A DNA stretch of 34,554 bases from assembly GCA_021734325.1 (NCBI GenBank), contig JAIPJF010000010.1, forward strand, positions 1 through 34,554, written 5' to 3'. The stretch is from Fidelibacterota bacterium (GTDB lineage: Bacteria; Fidelibacterota; UBA8477; JABMPR01). Below, piece by piece: positions 8,443-16,390 of the stretch (positions are counted from its first letter, which is position 1; each line of letters begins with the position of its first letter). A program made the translations under genes and the position numbers. Below the pieces are notes generated by a model. The model saw nothing but the letters and a program-made list of their open reading frames with translations, ran no database searches and was not told the origin of the DNA.

Positions 8443-9074
8443 GCTTCGATTTCCAGTATTTGTGTAACTTTTTTAATCACAGTCTGTTTCAGTGTCTCTA
8501 TGCTCTCGCGGCCATCCAGAACTAAAAACCGGTCTGGCTCCTGTCGGGCTAATTCCAGATAACCCTGTCTGGTCCGCTGCTTGAATTCAGCATTTTCAGC
8601 CTCAAGTCTATCCAATTCACGTTTATCCATGCGATTTTCGGCTGTTTCCAGCGGAGTATCAACCAGAACGGTCAAATCTGGATGCACATTACCAATAGCC
8701 ACTTCAGCGACTTTATTGATATCATTCAATGATAGATCCCGCCCATATCCCTGATACGCAATTGTGCTATCGACAAATCGGTCCAACAAGACAATTTCAC
8801 CCCGGGTGAGTGCCGGGATTATCTTCTCAACGATCAACTGATTTCTGCTTGAAAAATAAAGCAACATCTCTGTCACTGCGCTCATCTCTGAATGATTTTT
8901 ATCAAGCAGAATGTCCCTGATCTTTTCAGAGATTTTTGTCCCACCTGGCTCACGGAAGAGATGAACAACCAAGTCCCGATCCAATAGCTCGTGGTATAGC
9001 ATTTGACATTGGGTCGATTTGCCAGACCCGTCAATACCCTCAAAACTAATGAATAATGGCTTAATGTTTTTCAT
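8439..9074 (-). CDS. tmk: Thymidylate kinase
   Basis: The 211-aa enzyme phosphorylates dTMP to dTDP with ATP, an essential step of dTTP synthesis. The P-loop GIDGSGKST lies at residues 13-21. The REPGGT motif follows, and LLDRFVDSTIAYQG is the DR(Y/F)-type segment that contacts the nucleotide. The length agrees with the usual 205-215 aa. I chose the ATG at 9074, which overlaps the stop of the upstream membrane-protein gene (ATGA), over the longer frame from 9107, because the protein then begins MKNIKPLFISFEG as expected for the family. The downstream protease begins in its stop codon. Confidence 0.95.
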   Translation of the reverse strand: MKNIKPLFISFEGIDGSGKSTQCQMLYHELLDRDLVVHLFREPGGTKISEKIRDILLDKNHSEMSAVTEMLLYFSSRNQLIVEKIIPALTRGEIVLLDRFVDSTIAYQGYGRDLSLNDINKVAEVAIGNVHPDLTVLVDTPLETAENRMDKRELDRLEAENAEFKQRTRQGYLELARQEPDRFLVLDGRESIETLKQTVIKKVTQILEIEA

Positions 9075-9697
9075 TTTTTCTTTTTTGCCAGTTGAATTAA
9101 GATCCAAATATAATCATAATAACTTAAAGCCATGAGGAACCAGGCTAAGAGAACGACAAAAAGATATGCCCTCTCCCCGGGCCAGGCCCCAAGGAGTGTG
9201 AACAGGAAAACGATCCCCATTCTATCCCAACGTAAAAAATAAAGGCGGGGAATGTTAATGACCTGGAGATCATACTTCATTTGCAGGTTTGTGAGCAAAT
9301 ACAGACCGGTGATGCCGACAAGCGCTGCAAATCCCGTCCATAAATGACCCTGAATCCACATATGGACTGTGAGACCCAGTACCAGGGGGATTTCGTCGAT
9401 CAAATGTTTAAATCTGCTGGCAGGGATGGAGCGATCAACAAATAAATGTAAATGAATCTGATCCATGAACAACCAGGCAGCAATAAAAATGGCAGAGAGC
9501 AGGTATTGATGGAACAGCATGAAGATTATAGCAATGGCCTGGACCACATAGCGAATAGTCTGCAATCCATTCTTCTCGACACCACCATCCTGTGTCTTTT
9601 GTATGGCATAATTCAATATTTTTTTGAGCAATTTCTGTACGAATTGCGGATAATTAAAATCATCCCTGGCATATTCGAATGCACTGTCTGTTGTCAT
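9071..9697 (-). CDS. Polytopic membrane protein with faint resemblance to CDP-alcohol phosphatidyltransferases
   Basis: This 208-aa protein has about six hydrophobic segments after a charged N-terminal region of ~50 residues and ends in a Lys-rich tail. The segment MDQIHLHL...SRFKHLIDEIPLVLGL resembles the first cytoplasmic motif region of CDP-alcohol phosphatidyltransferases (D-x2-D-G-x2-A-R-x8-G-x3-D-x3-D) in length and in SRF-x4-D. However, the DG and AR residues are missing and only isolated acidic residues remain. It could be a degenerate member that has lost activity, or an unrelated fold. GGAGGG lies upstream of the ATG at 9697, which overlaps the rsmI stop by 4 nt. It also overlaps tmk by 4 nt, so it belongs firmly to this operon. 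Function is unknown. Confidence 0.6.
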   Translation of the reverse strand: MTTDSAFEYARDDFNYPQFVQKLLKKILNYAIQKTQDGGVEKNGLQTIRYVVQAIAIIFMLFHQYLLSAIFIAAWLFMDQIHLHLFVDRSIPASRFKHLIDEIPLVLGLTVHMWIQGHLWTGFAALVGITGLYLLTNLQMKYDLQVINIPRLYFLRWDRMGIVFLFTLLGAWPGERAYLFVVLLAWFLMALSYYDYIWILIQLAKKKK

Positions 9698-10371
9698 TCT
9701 TTGTTCCCTCCTATCATAATCACCACCTCACCTTTAATGCTGCGCGTATCCAACTGTTCCCTGATCTCTGAGACGGTTCCCCTGATAAATTCTTCAAATT
9801 TCTTGGTGATCTCCCTGGCGATCACAACTTCACGATCACCCATGTACTCAGCGATGTCCTTGAGTGTTCTTGCGACACGATGGGGAGATTCATACAAAAC
9901 GATGGTTCTGGGATCCTCTGCCAGTAGTTTGAATCTTGTCTGCCGCCCCTTTTTGCGGGGTAGAAAACCTTCAAATGTAAATCGATCGGAGGGTAGACCC
10001 GCAGCGACCAGACCGGCAAGCATGGCCGATGCTCCTGGAATGGGAACGATCTCAAAGCCCTTTTGAATGGCCGCCCTAACCAGATAAAAACCCGGATCAC
10101 TAATGAGGGGTGTACCTGCATCTGTAATCAGGGCAATATCATCACCATGTTCAAGTTTCCTCAACAAGCCCGGTGTGGCCTGAACCTTGTTGTGGTCATG
10201 ATAGGATATCATCGGGTTTGTGATCTCGTAATGCTTGAGCAGCACGCCTGAGACCCTGGTATCCTCTGCAGCGATCAATTGTACCTGCTTAAGCGTGTCA
10301 ACAGCCCGAAATGTAAAATCGGAAAGATTCCCGATTGGTGTCGAGACGATATACAATTTTCCAGCGTTCAT
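9694..10371 (-). CDS. rsmI: 16S rRNA (cytidine(1402)-2'-O)-methyltransferase
   Basis: The product (225 aa) is a tetrapyrrole-methylase-fold enzyme that 2'-O-methylates C1402 in the decoding centre of 16S rRNA using S-adenosylmethionine. The signature run is visible: LYIVSTPIGNLSD, then AAEDTRVSG, ITDAGTPLISDPGF (SAM pocket), PIPGASA, and FLPRKKGR, all in the usual order. I place the start at the ATG at 10371; a GTG one codon upstream is possible and neither has a clear ribosome binding site. The aminoadipate-semialdehyde dehydrogenase gene ends 41 nt upstream with no hairpin between them, so read-through from the lysine operon is possible. The stop overlaps the next start (ATGA). Confidence 0.95.
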   Translation of the reverse strand: MNAGKLYIVSTPIGNLSDFTFRAVDTLKQVQLIAAEDTRVSGVLLKHYEITNPMISYHDHNKVQATPGLLRKLEHGDDIALITDAGTPLISDPGFYLVRAAIQKGFEIVPIPGASAMLAGLVAAGLPSDRFTFEGFLPRKKGRQTRFKLLAEDPRTIVLYESPHRVARTLKDIAEYMGDREVVIAREITKKFEEFIRGTVSEIREQLDTRSIKGEVVIMIGGNKE

Positions 10372-10412
10372 CACATTGGCAGACGTCAGTAATCCTCGTG
10401 AATATTTATACC

Positions 10413-11933
10413 CTAAATATCAAAGGAGATCCCCTGAGCCAACGGCAGGGCTTTACTCCAGTTGATGGTATTGGTTTGACGACGCATGTAGGCTTTCCAG
10501 GCATCCGAACCGGATTCACGACCGCCACCTGTCTCCTTCTCACCTCCAAATGCACCACCAATTTCGGCTCCCGATGTTCCAATATTGATGTTGGCAATAC
10601 CACAATCAGAACCAACATGGGAAAGAAACTGTTCAGCATGCTGCATGTTCATTGTAAACATGGCAGATGAGAGCCCCTGGGGAACATCGTTATGAAGTTC
10701 AATGGCTTCTTCAATCGTTTTAAAGGGAATGATATATAGGATGGGTGCAAATGTTTCCTTTTGAATGATCTCCCAGTGATTTTCACCAATCACAATGGTC
10801 GGTTCGACAAAAAAGCCGGTCTTGTCTTTGAGGGCATGACCGCCAGTAACAATCTTCCCGCCAATTTCATGAATTTCTCGAACAGCCTGCTCATAGACCT
10901 CAACAGCTCCTGCATCAACAAGGGGACCCATAAGCGTACCCTCTTCAAGAGGATCTCCAATACGAACTTGTTTGTAGGCTTTTACAAGACGTTCAACAAA
11001 ATCGTCCATGATATTCTCCTGAATCAGGATTCTCCTTGTGGAGGTACAACGTTGTCCGGCGGTGCCGACAGCACCAAAAACAGTTGCTGGAATCGCAAGA
11101 TTCATATCGGCAGAATCATCAATAATTATAGCGTTGTTCCCACCCAATTCCAAAATTGTCCTACCGAATCGTTTAGCCACAACCTCACCAACATGACGTC
11201 CCATATGAGTGGATCCAGTAAAGGAAACCAGGGGAATACGTTTATCATTGATCAATCGTTCTCCGATGGTGGAGCCACGACCGATGACGAGGTTAAATAT
11301 ACCTTTGTAACCATTATCCAGCAGGACCTGATTGCAGATATTCTGAACGGCGACTGCACACAGAGGAACATTGGAAGAAGGTTTCCAAATGGTGATATCG
11401 CCGGCAATGGCAGCTAAAAAGGCATTCCAGGCCCATACGGCAACTGGAAAATTAAATGCTGAGATAACGCCAACAATCCCCAATGGGTGGTATTGATCAT
11501 ACATTCTATGCTGGAAACGTTCGGAGTGCATGGTGCTTCCGTACAGCATTCGTGATTGACCCACTGCGAAATCAGCGATGTCTATCATTTCCTGGACTTC
11601 TCCATCGCCTTCTTGTTTGATCTTGCCCATTTCCAATGCAACCAGACTGCCGAGGGCATCCTTTTTCTCCCGTAAAGCGACGCCCATCTTTCTTACGAGC
11701 TCACCACGAACAGGCGCAGGAACCTGACGCCACTCCTTGAAAGCGCTCACAGATTGGGTCATGACCTCCTCATAGGCTTCAACGCCACATTGATAAACAT
11801 ACCCGATCACTTCCCCTGTTGAAGGATTTACTGATTTAAGGACATCATCCCCGCTGGTGGCCAGCCACTTATCTGCTCCAACACATGCTCCAGGGTTGTA
11901 CTCCTTTAATCCCAAGTCCTTTAAAAAGTCCAT
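10413..11933 (-). CDS. L-aminoadipate-semialdehyde dehydrogenase (ALDH7 family)
   Basis: This 506-aa enzyme oxidises 2-aminoadipate 6-semialdehyde to 2-aminoadipate with NAD+, the third step of the saccharopine route of lysine breakdown. ALDH features are [12 protein letters not shown] with the general base Glu, and [12 protein letters not shown] with the nucleophile Cys296. The Arg after Cys-Thr-Ser-Thr and the C-terminal run from GGAFGGEK to [10 protein letters not shown] are hallmarks of ALDH7 (antiquitin) rather than other ALDHs. The start ATG gives MDFLKDLGL, and a GAGGTAAT sequence lies upstream. It is the last of three genes encoding lysine-degrading enzymes, 61 nt after saccharopine dehydrogenase. 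The neighbouring genes make the substrate assignment strong. Confidence 0.93.
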   Translation of the reverse strand: MDFLKDLGLKEYNPGACVGADKWLATSGDDVLKSVNPSTGEVIGYVYQCGVEAYEEVMTQSVSAFKEWRQVPAPVRGELVRKMGVALREKKDALGSLVALEMGKIKQEGDGEVQEMIDIADFAVGQSRMLYGSTMHSERFQHRMYDQYHPLGIVGVISAFNFPVAVWAWNAFLAAIAGDITIWKPSSNVPLCAVAVQNICNQVLLDNGYKGIFNLVIGRGSTIGERLINDKRIPLVSFTGSTHMGRHVGEVVAKRFGRTILELGGNNAIIIDDSADMNLAIPATVFGAVGTAGQRCTSTRRILIQENIMDDFVERLVKAYKQVRIGDPLEEGTLMGPLVDAGAVEVYEQAVREIHEIGGKIVTGGHALKDKTGFFVEPTIVIGENHWEIIQKETFAPILYIIPFKTIEEAIELHNDVPQGLSSAMFTMNMQHAEQFLSHVGSDCGIANINIGTSGAEIGGAFGGEKETGGGRESGSDAWKAYMRRQTNTINWSKALPLAQGISFDI

Positions 11934-11994
11934 AATTACCTCGCTATATTTTTTAAAAATTCAATTCTTATCCACGGATTTCCAGGGAAACCCT

Positions 11995-13314
11995 TTATTC
12001 ATACCTAACAATTTCTTCTTTAAATGATATCCCCACAGTCTTTAATTCTTCCAGAACCGGTTCATAAATTATTCGATCAACTGGAATTTGAACACCGGTG
12101 AGTTTGATTTTTTCCTCTAATATCAATTTCACAGCGATGGCCAGGGGCAAGGAAACCGTCCGCGCCATTGAACTATTACCACCTGGAATCCCGTAGTCAA
12201 TAAGTGTGGATGTGATTTCCTCAGTATGATCCTCAAATTGTGCCTTAAACCTGTGCTGGAGAACCACCATGTCGCGTTCTCCCGGTGAATAGGACATTTT
12301 ATCACTCATCAGTTTGACCAATTCATCGATGGCCGTGCTATGCTCAAATTGACGAGGATTTGAATCAAATAAGCCGAGCCACTGGAGTGCCTTCATGGTC
12401 GTATGATCTGCAGTGATACCAAGTTTTGCTGCGACCTCTGTAACAATATTCATGGGATCGAGATCATTCAGTTCGCCGATGAATTCTGCGAAACTTCGTT
12501 CACCGTCTTCTACCGGTGTCTCTTCCAGCAGATTGAGTGCTCTAAGAGCGATGATATATTCATGCCAGCCAGCGTATCGTAATGTTCCACGCATAAGCAG
12601 ATCAATATCCTCCAGGCCATAGATCGACTTGTATGAAACAGAATCGCGGTTTGGATAGCTCTCAAAATTAAAATCCTCTATCTCCATGGGCTTTGTAGAA
12701 TGGAATAATTGTTCCGAACTTATTACCTTCTCCTTGCTGTTTTCGATGTATCTGGCTGAATTCTTACCAGCCAACAGCACGCCCTTGGGGCTCCATGAGA
12801 ATTTGTAGCCAAAGGGATTATCATTGGCATCAGGTGCCGGTAACCCCCCACAAACTGAAACAAACTCGGTAACCTTGCCCCCTCTTTGCTGAACTGAATG
12901 AATGATCTGCACAGCAGACATATGGTCGATTCCAGGATCCAGACCCATTTCGCACAGGAACAAGACGCCGGCCTCCTGCGCCGCTTTATCCATGGCTCTT
13001 ATCTCATCAGACACATATGAGGCATTCACCATGGTTCTCTTTCTACTCAGGCAATGCTTTGCCACCAGGCTGTGAAGTGTGTATGGTAGCAGGGACACCA
13101 CGAGATCAGATGCAGCGATTAAGCCTCCAAGCTGGGTCGAATTCTTCACATCAAGGGTTTCTGATCTGCCTCGTGAATTCCCTTTGATCACTTGCTTTGC
13201 ATTTTCTTCTCGTATATCTGCAACAGTCAGAATGAAGTCTGTTTTCCCAAATAGATAGTCAACAAGGGGTTGAGAGACCAGACCGGCGCCAAGGATTAAT
13301 ACATTTTTAGACAT
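11995..13314 (-). CDS. Saccharopine dehydrogenase, glutamate-forming (LYS9 / SDH type)
   Basis: The product (439 aa) should split saccharopine with NAD(P)+ into glutamate and aminoadipate semialdehyde. The N-terminal Rossmann motif is VLILGAGLVSQPLVDYL. The middle holds FLCEMGLDPGIDHM and CGGLPAPDANDNPFGYKFSW, which closely resembles the Lys9/SDH half of plant and animal LKR/SDH proteins. Length fits a stand-alone SDH. Only 9 nt separate it from the stop of the reductase gene upstream, so the two halves that are fused in eukaryotes are adjacent separate genes here. Homospermidine synthase and other saccharopine-dehydrogenase-like proteins share the fold, but the gene order supports SDH. Confidence 0.93.
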   Translation of the reverse strand: MSKNVLILGAGLVSQPLVDYLFGKTDFILTVADIREENAKQVIKGNSRGRSETLDVKNSTQLGGLIAASDLVVSLLPYTLHSLVAKHCLSRKRTMVNASYVSDEIRAMDKAAQEAGVLFLCEMGLDPGIDHMSAVQIIHSVQQRGGKVTEFVSVCGGLPAPDANDNPFGYKFSWSPKGVLLAGKNSARYIENSKEKVISSEQLFHSTKPMEIEDFNFESYPNRDSVSYKSIYGLEDIDLLMRGTLRYAGWHEYIIALRALNLLEETPVEDGERSFAEFIGELNDLDPMNIVTEVAAKLGITADHTTMKALQWLGLFDSNPRQFEHSTAIDELVKLMSDKMSYSPGERDMVVLQHRFKAQFEDHTEEITSTLIDYGIPGGNSSMARTVSLPLAIAVKLILEEKIKLTGVQIPVDRIIYEPVLEELKTVGISFKEEIVRYE

Positions 13315-13323
13315 AGGATTCTA

Positions 13324-14622
13324 TTAATCTTTCAAATATTGATCAAGATATTGGTAGTTTGGGGTCAGTTTCCCACGGTGGGCAATGACCGCTTTTTTAA
13401 TTTCGGGTGGAAGTGCCAGCTTCTGGAATTCCTTTTTATAATCACATTCACCCATGGCCACAACAAAGGGTATAAGTGCCTCACCAAATGATTCTGAGGC
13501 TTCTCGAGGTAGCTCAGCGGGAAGAATATCCACTGCCATGACTACTGGTCCCTTACCGACAAAACCCATAATTTTCTTACCTGTTTCAGGATCATATATA
13601 TAAACGGGGTCAGGACTTAGCGTGGCTTCCACATTAAATTGAATTGAACCATCAATATCGCATGTGATATCACCAACAACGAGTAGGGACGGCTTATCAG
13701 CATAGTGAGCCTTAATTTCCTCCAGTGTGATCAACCGGGGACAATTGGTGTTCCAGTAGATGCAATTCACTAAAATATCCATTTTTTCAAGATATTGGTA
13801 AAATTTTGACTGATATCCCTCGGGATGCTCAAAGTAATCCTGAAGTTCGAAGGATCGACCCGTATCCCGCGGTTCGAACATGTCTTCCTCTTTAAAAACG
13901 ATCTTGACGATCTTTCCTGCATATTCAGATTTGTCCCGGCTAAGTATTTCCTCAGCAGAGACCTCAAGCAGGGGAAGAATATCCAGTATCTCCTGGGCTC
14001 CCCTTGACACATTGCCATAACCAGTGAGTCCAATGATGAGAGCAGGTTTATCAGATAACCAGTCGCTGATCTCAGGTGCCAAAGCGGCTATTGAGTTCCG
14101 AATACTATCCAAATCTGCATAGTCGCGAGCCTGCTTGATCTTCAGGAAAGGACTTTTCACTCCTAATACCTTCAGCCTTTGGCCATATGCCCAGAGCGAA
14201 TTCAGCATGCCGGCCAGGCCAGCGTGGCGACCAAAAAACACCAGCCGACGATCCTGATCATCACTGATCAACTCATAGTCAAGGAGCGTAGCTCCAACTT
14301 TTAAAATATGCTCTAACATCGGCATATTGTATTCCTGACCTTTGATCGTATGCGAAAAGTACAGGTATGCCTGGTTTCCACGGATATCCTTTGTAGCGAT
14401 TTCTTTTACGGCCATCACCAGATTTGCCTGACTCAAATCATCGGTCATTTCAATTCCAAGAGAAGTAAATTCCTGGTCAAGGAATACACGCTGCGCCGAA
14501 GGTTGAACCACGATGTCAAATGGATTGTTTTCGTCCATGATTTTCTTGATCTGTTTAGGCGTCAGGGGGATTCTCCCTTCGCCTTTTTTATGTTCAGCAA
14601 TTATCCCAATTTTCGGAGCCAT
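13324..14622 (-). CDS. Lysine-ketoglutarate reductase (saccharopine dehydrogenase, lysine-forming) domain protein
   Basis: This 432-aa protein should condense lysine with 2-oxoglutarate and reduce the imine to saccharopine. The N-terminal half has the alanine-dehydrogenase/transhydrogenase-like fold seen in LKR: GIIAEHKKGEGRIPLTP at the start, then FSHTIKGQEYNM and LLDYELI, and FFGRHAGLAGM. The C-terminal half carries the nucleotide domain with IGLTGYGNVSRGAQEI. This pattern is that of the LKR half of the bifunctional LKR/SDH protein. It is the first gene of the operon, with a candidate promoter at 14671-14698 and AGGA about 11 bases before the ATG. Yeast-type Lys1 is a related alternative, but the pairing with SDH and ALDH7 indicates lysine catabolism. 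Confidence 0.92.
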   Translation of the reverse strand: MAPKIGIIAEHKKGEGRIPLTPKQIKKIMDENNPFDIVVQPSAQRVFLDQEFTSLGIEMTDDLSQANLVMAVKEIATKDIRGNQAYLYFSHTIKGQEYNMPMLEHILKVGATLLDYELISDDQDRRLVFFGRHAGLAGMLNSLWAYGQRLKVLGVKSPFLKIKQARDYADLDSIRNSIAALAPEISDWLSDKPALIIGLTGYGNVSRGAQEILDILPLLEVSAEEILSRDKSEYAGKIVKIVFKEEDMFEPRDTGRSFELQDYFEHPEGYQSKFYQYLEKMDILVNCIYWNTNCPRLITLEEIKAHYADKPSLLVVGDITCDIDGSIQFNVEATLSPDPVYIYDPETGKKIMGFVGKGPVVMAVDILPAELPREASESFGEALIPFVVAMGECDYKKEFQKLALPPEIKKAVIAHRGKLTPNYQYLDQYLKD

Positions 14623-14670
14623 GAATTCAAGTATCCTATCTTTAAAACCATATTGTGAATACAGCCGTGC

Positions 14671-14698
14671 AATATAGCTTCAGGTGTTTATATCTCAA
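14671..14698 (-). promoter_or_regulatory. Candidate sigma70-like promoter of the lysine-degradation operon
   Basis: On the minus strand TTGAGA (14693-14698; 5 of 6) and TATATT (14671-14676; 5 of 6) are separated by 16 bp. Initiation near 14664 gives a leader of about 42 nt to the ATG at 14622. The preceding methyltransferase gene ends at 14779. Confidence 0.45.
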
Positions 14699-14778
14699 GG
14701 TTTAAGCTAGGAAAGTTGGGTTGAAACCCACTTTAAATGTCCAAAATTTTCCCTGTGCTCAGCTAATGATTTGAGCAA

Positions 14779-15420
14779 CTATTGTTGCTGATTTTTAGTA
14801 TGATTCTTTTGAATCCAATCGCGGGTCGTTTGTGCTATCCATTCCTGCTCCAATTCAGAATTTGGATAGGAGTTATGGATGATCCGCTGTCTGCACACCT
14901 CAAACAGGATAACTGCAGCAGCAGCAGAGACATTCAAGCTTTCCACCATCCCGAACATGGGGATATGGATATTTTTATCCGCCAGAGAAGTCATTGTTGA
15001 TGACACACCTCTATTCTCATTTCCAAAAATGATCGCTGATGGCTTCGTCCAATCAATGTCATGAAAGGAAACTGCACCAATGGTCAGATTTGTAGTGTAT
15101 AGCTGGAAACCTTTGGTCTTGAGTTGTTCTGCCAGAATTTCAGGATCACTATACTGCTTCTGCTTTACCCATTTGCTTCCTGATCCCGTTACCTTGGGAT
15201 GGAGGGCGGGAAATTTTTCCTTTGTGTAAAGCAGGTGGATCTCGTCGATTCCCACTGCATCTGCAGAACGAAATATTGCCCCCACATTATGGGGGTCGTG
15301 AATATTTTCAATGACAAGTGTGAGGTCTAACTGGCGGTGATTGATGGCCCGCCTCATCGTCTCTAAACGCTTGTCGCTCACCATATTGAGAAGTGGATCT
15401 TTGGGCAGTAACTTAGTCAA
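14779..15420 (-). CDS. trmH: SpoU/TrmH-family RNA 2'-O-methyltransferase, probably tRNA Gm18 methyltransferase
   Basis: The protein shows all three SPOUT motifs: ENIHDPHNVGAIFRSADAVG (motif 1), IIFGNENRGVS (motif 2) and IPMFGMVESLNVSAAAAV (motif 3), which form the knotted SAM site. The overall layout, including the RQLDLT lead-in and GSGSKWV, is close to E. coli TrmH, which methylates G18 of tRNA. The frame opens at a TTG at 15420, 6 nt after the YbjQ-family gene. An ATG at 15384 gives an N-terminus closer to TrmH, and either may be the true start. The C-terminus is charged and ends QQQ. A small stem (AGCAAC/GTTGCT) overlaps the stop codon but has no T run. Confidence 0.88.
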   Translation of the reverse strand: MTKLLPKDPLLNMVSDKRLETMRRAINHRQLDLTLVIENIHDPHNVGAIFRSADAVGIDEIHLLYTKEKFPALHPKVTGSGSKWVKQKQYSDPEILAEQLKTKGFQLYTTNLTIGAVSFHDIDWTKPSAIIFGNENRGVSSTMTSLADKNIHIPMFGMVESLNVSAAAAVILFEVCRQRIIHNSYPNSELEQEWIAQTTRDWIQKNHTKNQQQ

Positions 15421-15426
15421 TTCAGC

Positions 15427-15744
15427 TTATTTGAATTTTACCGCTGTTCCGAACGCCATCACTTCAGCTGTGCCCTGCATGACCATGGCAGTCGAAAACC
15501 GCACACAGACAATGGCATCCGCTCCAAGTTCGGCCGCTTTTTGCTGCATTCGTTCCACAGCCTGATTCCTGGCGTGTGCCATCATTTCGGTATATTCCGG
15601 TAATTCGCCACCGACCAGTGTTCGCAATCCGGCCATGATATCACGTCCAATATTCCTCGCCCTGATGGTACTGCCTGTAGCTACCCCTATATGCTCAGCG
15701 ATTTCCTTGCCTGCGACTGTCTCTGTTGTGTACCACTCTACCAT
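15427..15744 (-). CDS. YbjQ/UPF0145-family protein
   Basis: This 105-aa protein matches the YbjQ (UPF0145, formerly DUF74) family along its whole length. It has TTETVAGKEI near the start, GSTIRARNIGRDIMAGLR, the GGELPEYTEMMAHAR segment, then AAELGADAIVCVRF and a C-terminal VMAFGTAVK strand. Members form beta-rich pentameric assemblies and are sometimes called putative heavy-metal-binding proteins, but their physiological role is not settled. The start overlaps the end of the upstream small membrane-protein gene by 7 nt, so the two are probably cotranslated. Confidence 0.9.
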   Translation of the reverse strand: MVEWYTTETVAGKEIAEHIGVATGSTIRARNIGRDIMAGLRTLVGGELPEYTEMMAHARNQAVERMQQKAAELGADAIVCVRFSTAMVMQGTAEVMAFGTAVKFK

Positions 15745-15977
15745 TTTTCTCTCCTGAAGGTTTCCTGTTTTTCCCTGTTATTTTTTTGGATGAATACATA
15801 AATGATGCCTGCAGCCAATAAGATGAATAATCCACCGTATATCAGTTGCTCAAGCATCGAAAGTGATTGATCATGGAAAACGGCGGGAATGATCCTCACC
15901 AAAACAGAAAGTCCTAAGAGTACGAGGAATATGATAATAATTCTATAAATCATATTTGAATCATTCTTCTGTTGCAC
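15738..15977 (-). CDS. Small two-helix membrane protein
   Basis: This 79-aa protein has two hydrophobic segments (about residues 10-30 and 43-63) and a basic C-terminal tail, NNREKQETFRREKW. I recognise no family. The GTG start at 15977 is supported by a strong GGAGGAG ribosome binding site about seven bases upstream that includes the stop region of the DUF971 gene. The end overlaps the YbjQ-family gene by 7 nt. Location between two conserved small genes suggests cotranscription, but no function can be inferred. Confidence 0.7.
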   Translation of the reverse strand: MQQKNDSNMIYRIIIIFLVLLGLSVLVRIIPAVFHDQSLSMLEQLIYGGLFILLAAGIIYVFIQKNNREKQETFRREKW

Positions 15978-15981
15978 GGTC

Positions 15982-16287
15982 CTACTCCTCCTCCTTGCCC
16001 AGAGCTTTTAGCAATTTAAGGGTGTAAATTCCTGCATCGTGACGATCTGCCCAGCTGAACTGAATGGCATAGTGCCCTACCCAATGAAAAGACTGCAATT
16101 CATAGGTTTTATCCGTCTTTAATGAGGGTATGCCAAAGGTTTTGTTTCCAAACAGATCACTTTCCCCGGAACAATTTGCGCAGGGACAGGCATCTCTTAA
16201 TTTGTGGAAGTCGAGGAGTGTTTCTTCTCCATCATCCCAGCGGATCGCTACTCCGATAGGCAAATGTACAATTTCTTCTATTTTCAT
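15982..16287 (-). CDS. DUF971 protein
   Basis: The product (101 aa) matches DUF971, the domain also found at the N-terminus of gamma-butyrobetaine hydroxylase. Typical features are IRWDDGEE, then LRDACPCANCSGE with two closely spaced Cys pairs, and a C-terminal HWVGHYAIQFSWADRHDAGIYTL. Stand-alone DUF971 proteins are often found near iron-sulfur or housekeeping genes; their role is not defined. I chose the ATG at 16287, with GAGGAA ten bases upstream, and not the longer frame to 16524, which would run back through the terminator at 16331-16368 and into the permease gene. Four nucleotides separate it from the next gene. Confidence 0.85.
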   Translation of the reverse strand: MKIEEIVHLPIGVAIRWDDGEETLLDFHKLRDACPCANCSGESDLFGNKTFGIPSLKTDKTYELQSFHWVGHYAIQFSWADRHDAGIYTLKLLKALGKEEE

Positions 16288-16309
16288 TAATTTTTTATTC
16301 CTCTCAAAG

Positions 16310-16336
16310 CAAATATAATCACTTTGGATGAGACAA
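16310..16336 (-). promoter_or_regulatory. Possible Bacteroidetes-like promoter of the DUF971 gene
   Basis: On the minus strand TATATTTG (16310-16317) fits the TAnnTTTG -7 element known in Bacteroidetes. A TTG lies 16 bp upstream (16334-16336), inside the T run of the terminator; this spacing is a little short. The position, between a terminator and a well-supported start, makes a promoter here necessary unless there is read-through. Confidence 0.3.
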
Positions 16337-16368
16337 AAATAAAAAAGCCCTGCTCGCAAGCAGGGCTT
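16334..16368 (-). terminator. Strong intrinsic terminator after the UMF1-type permease gene
   Basis: A perfect 10-bp stem, AAGCCCTGCT / AGCAGGGCTT (16345-16354 and 16359-16368), closes a 4-nt loop. On the minus strand it is followed by TTTTTTATTTTTG. It lies 23 nt past the permease stop and ends the leftward block from 30.8 kb. Confidence 0.9.
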
Positions 16369-16390
16369 ATTATTCAATTCATGGCTTTTC

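Noticed and set aside
9452..10066. 204-codon + strand frame across the membrane protein and rsmI
   Set aside because: Antisense to two tightly overlapping genes with clear ribosome sites and, for rsmI, clear family motifs.
14774..14789. Terminator at the end of the TrmH-type gene
   Set aside because: The AGCAAC/GTTGCT stem is short, overlaps the stop codon and is not followed by a T run.
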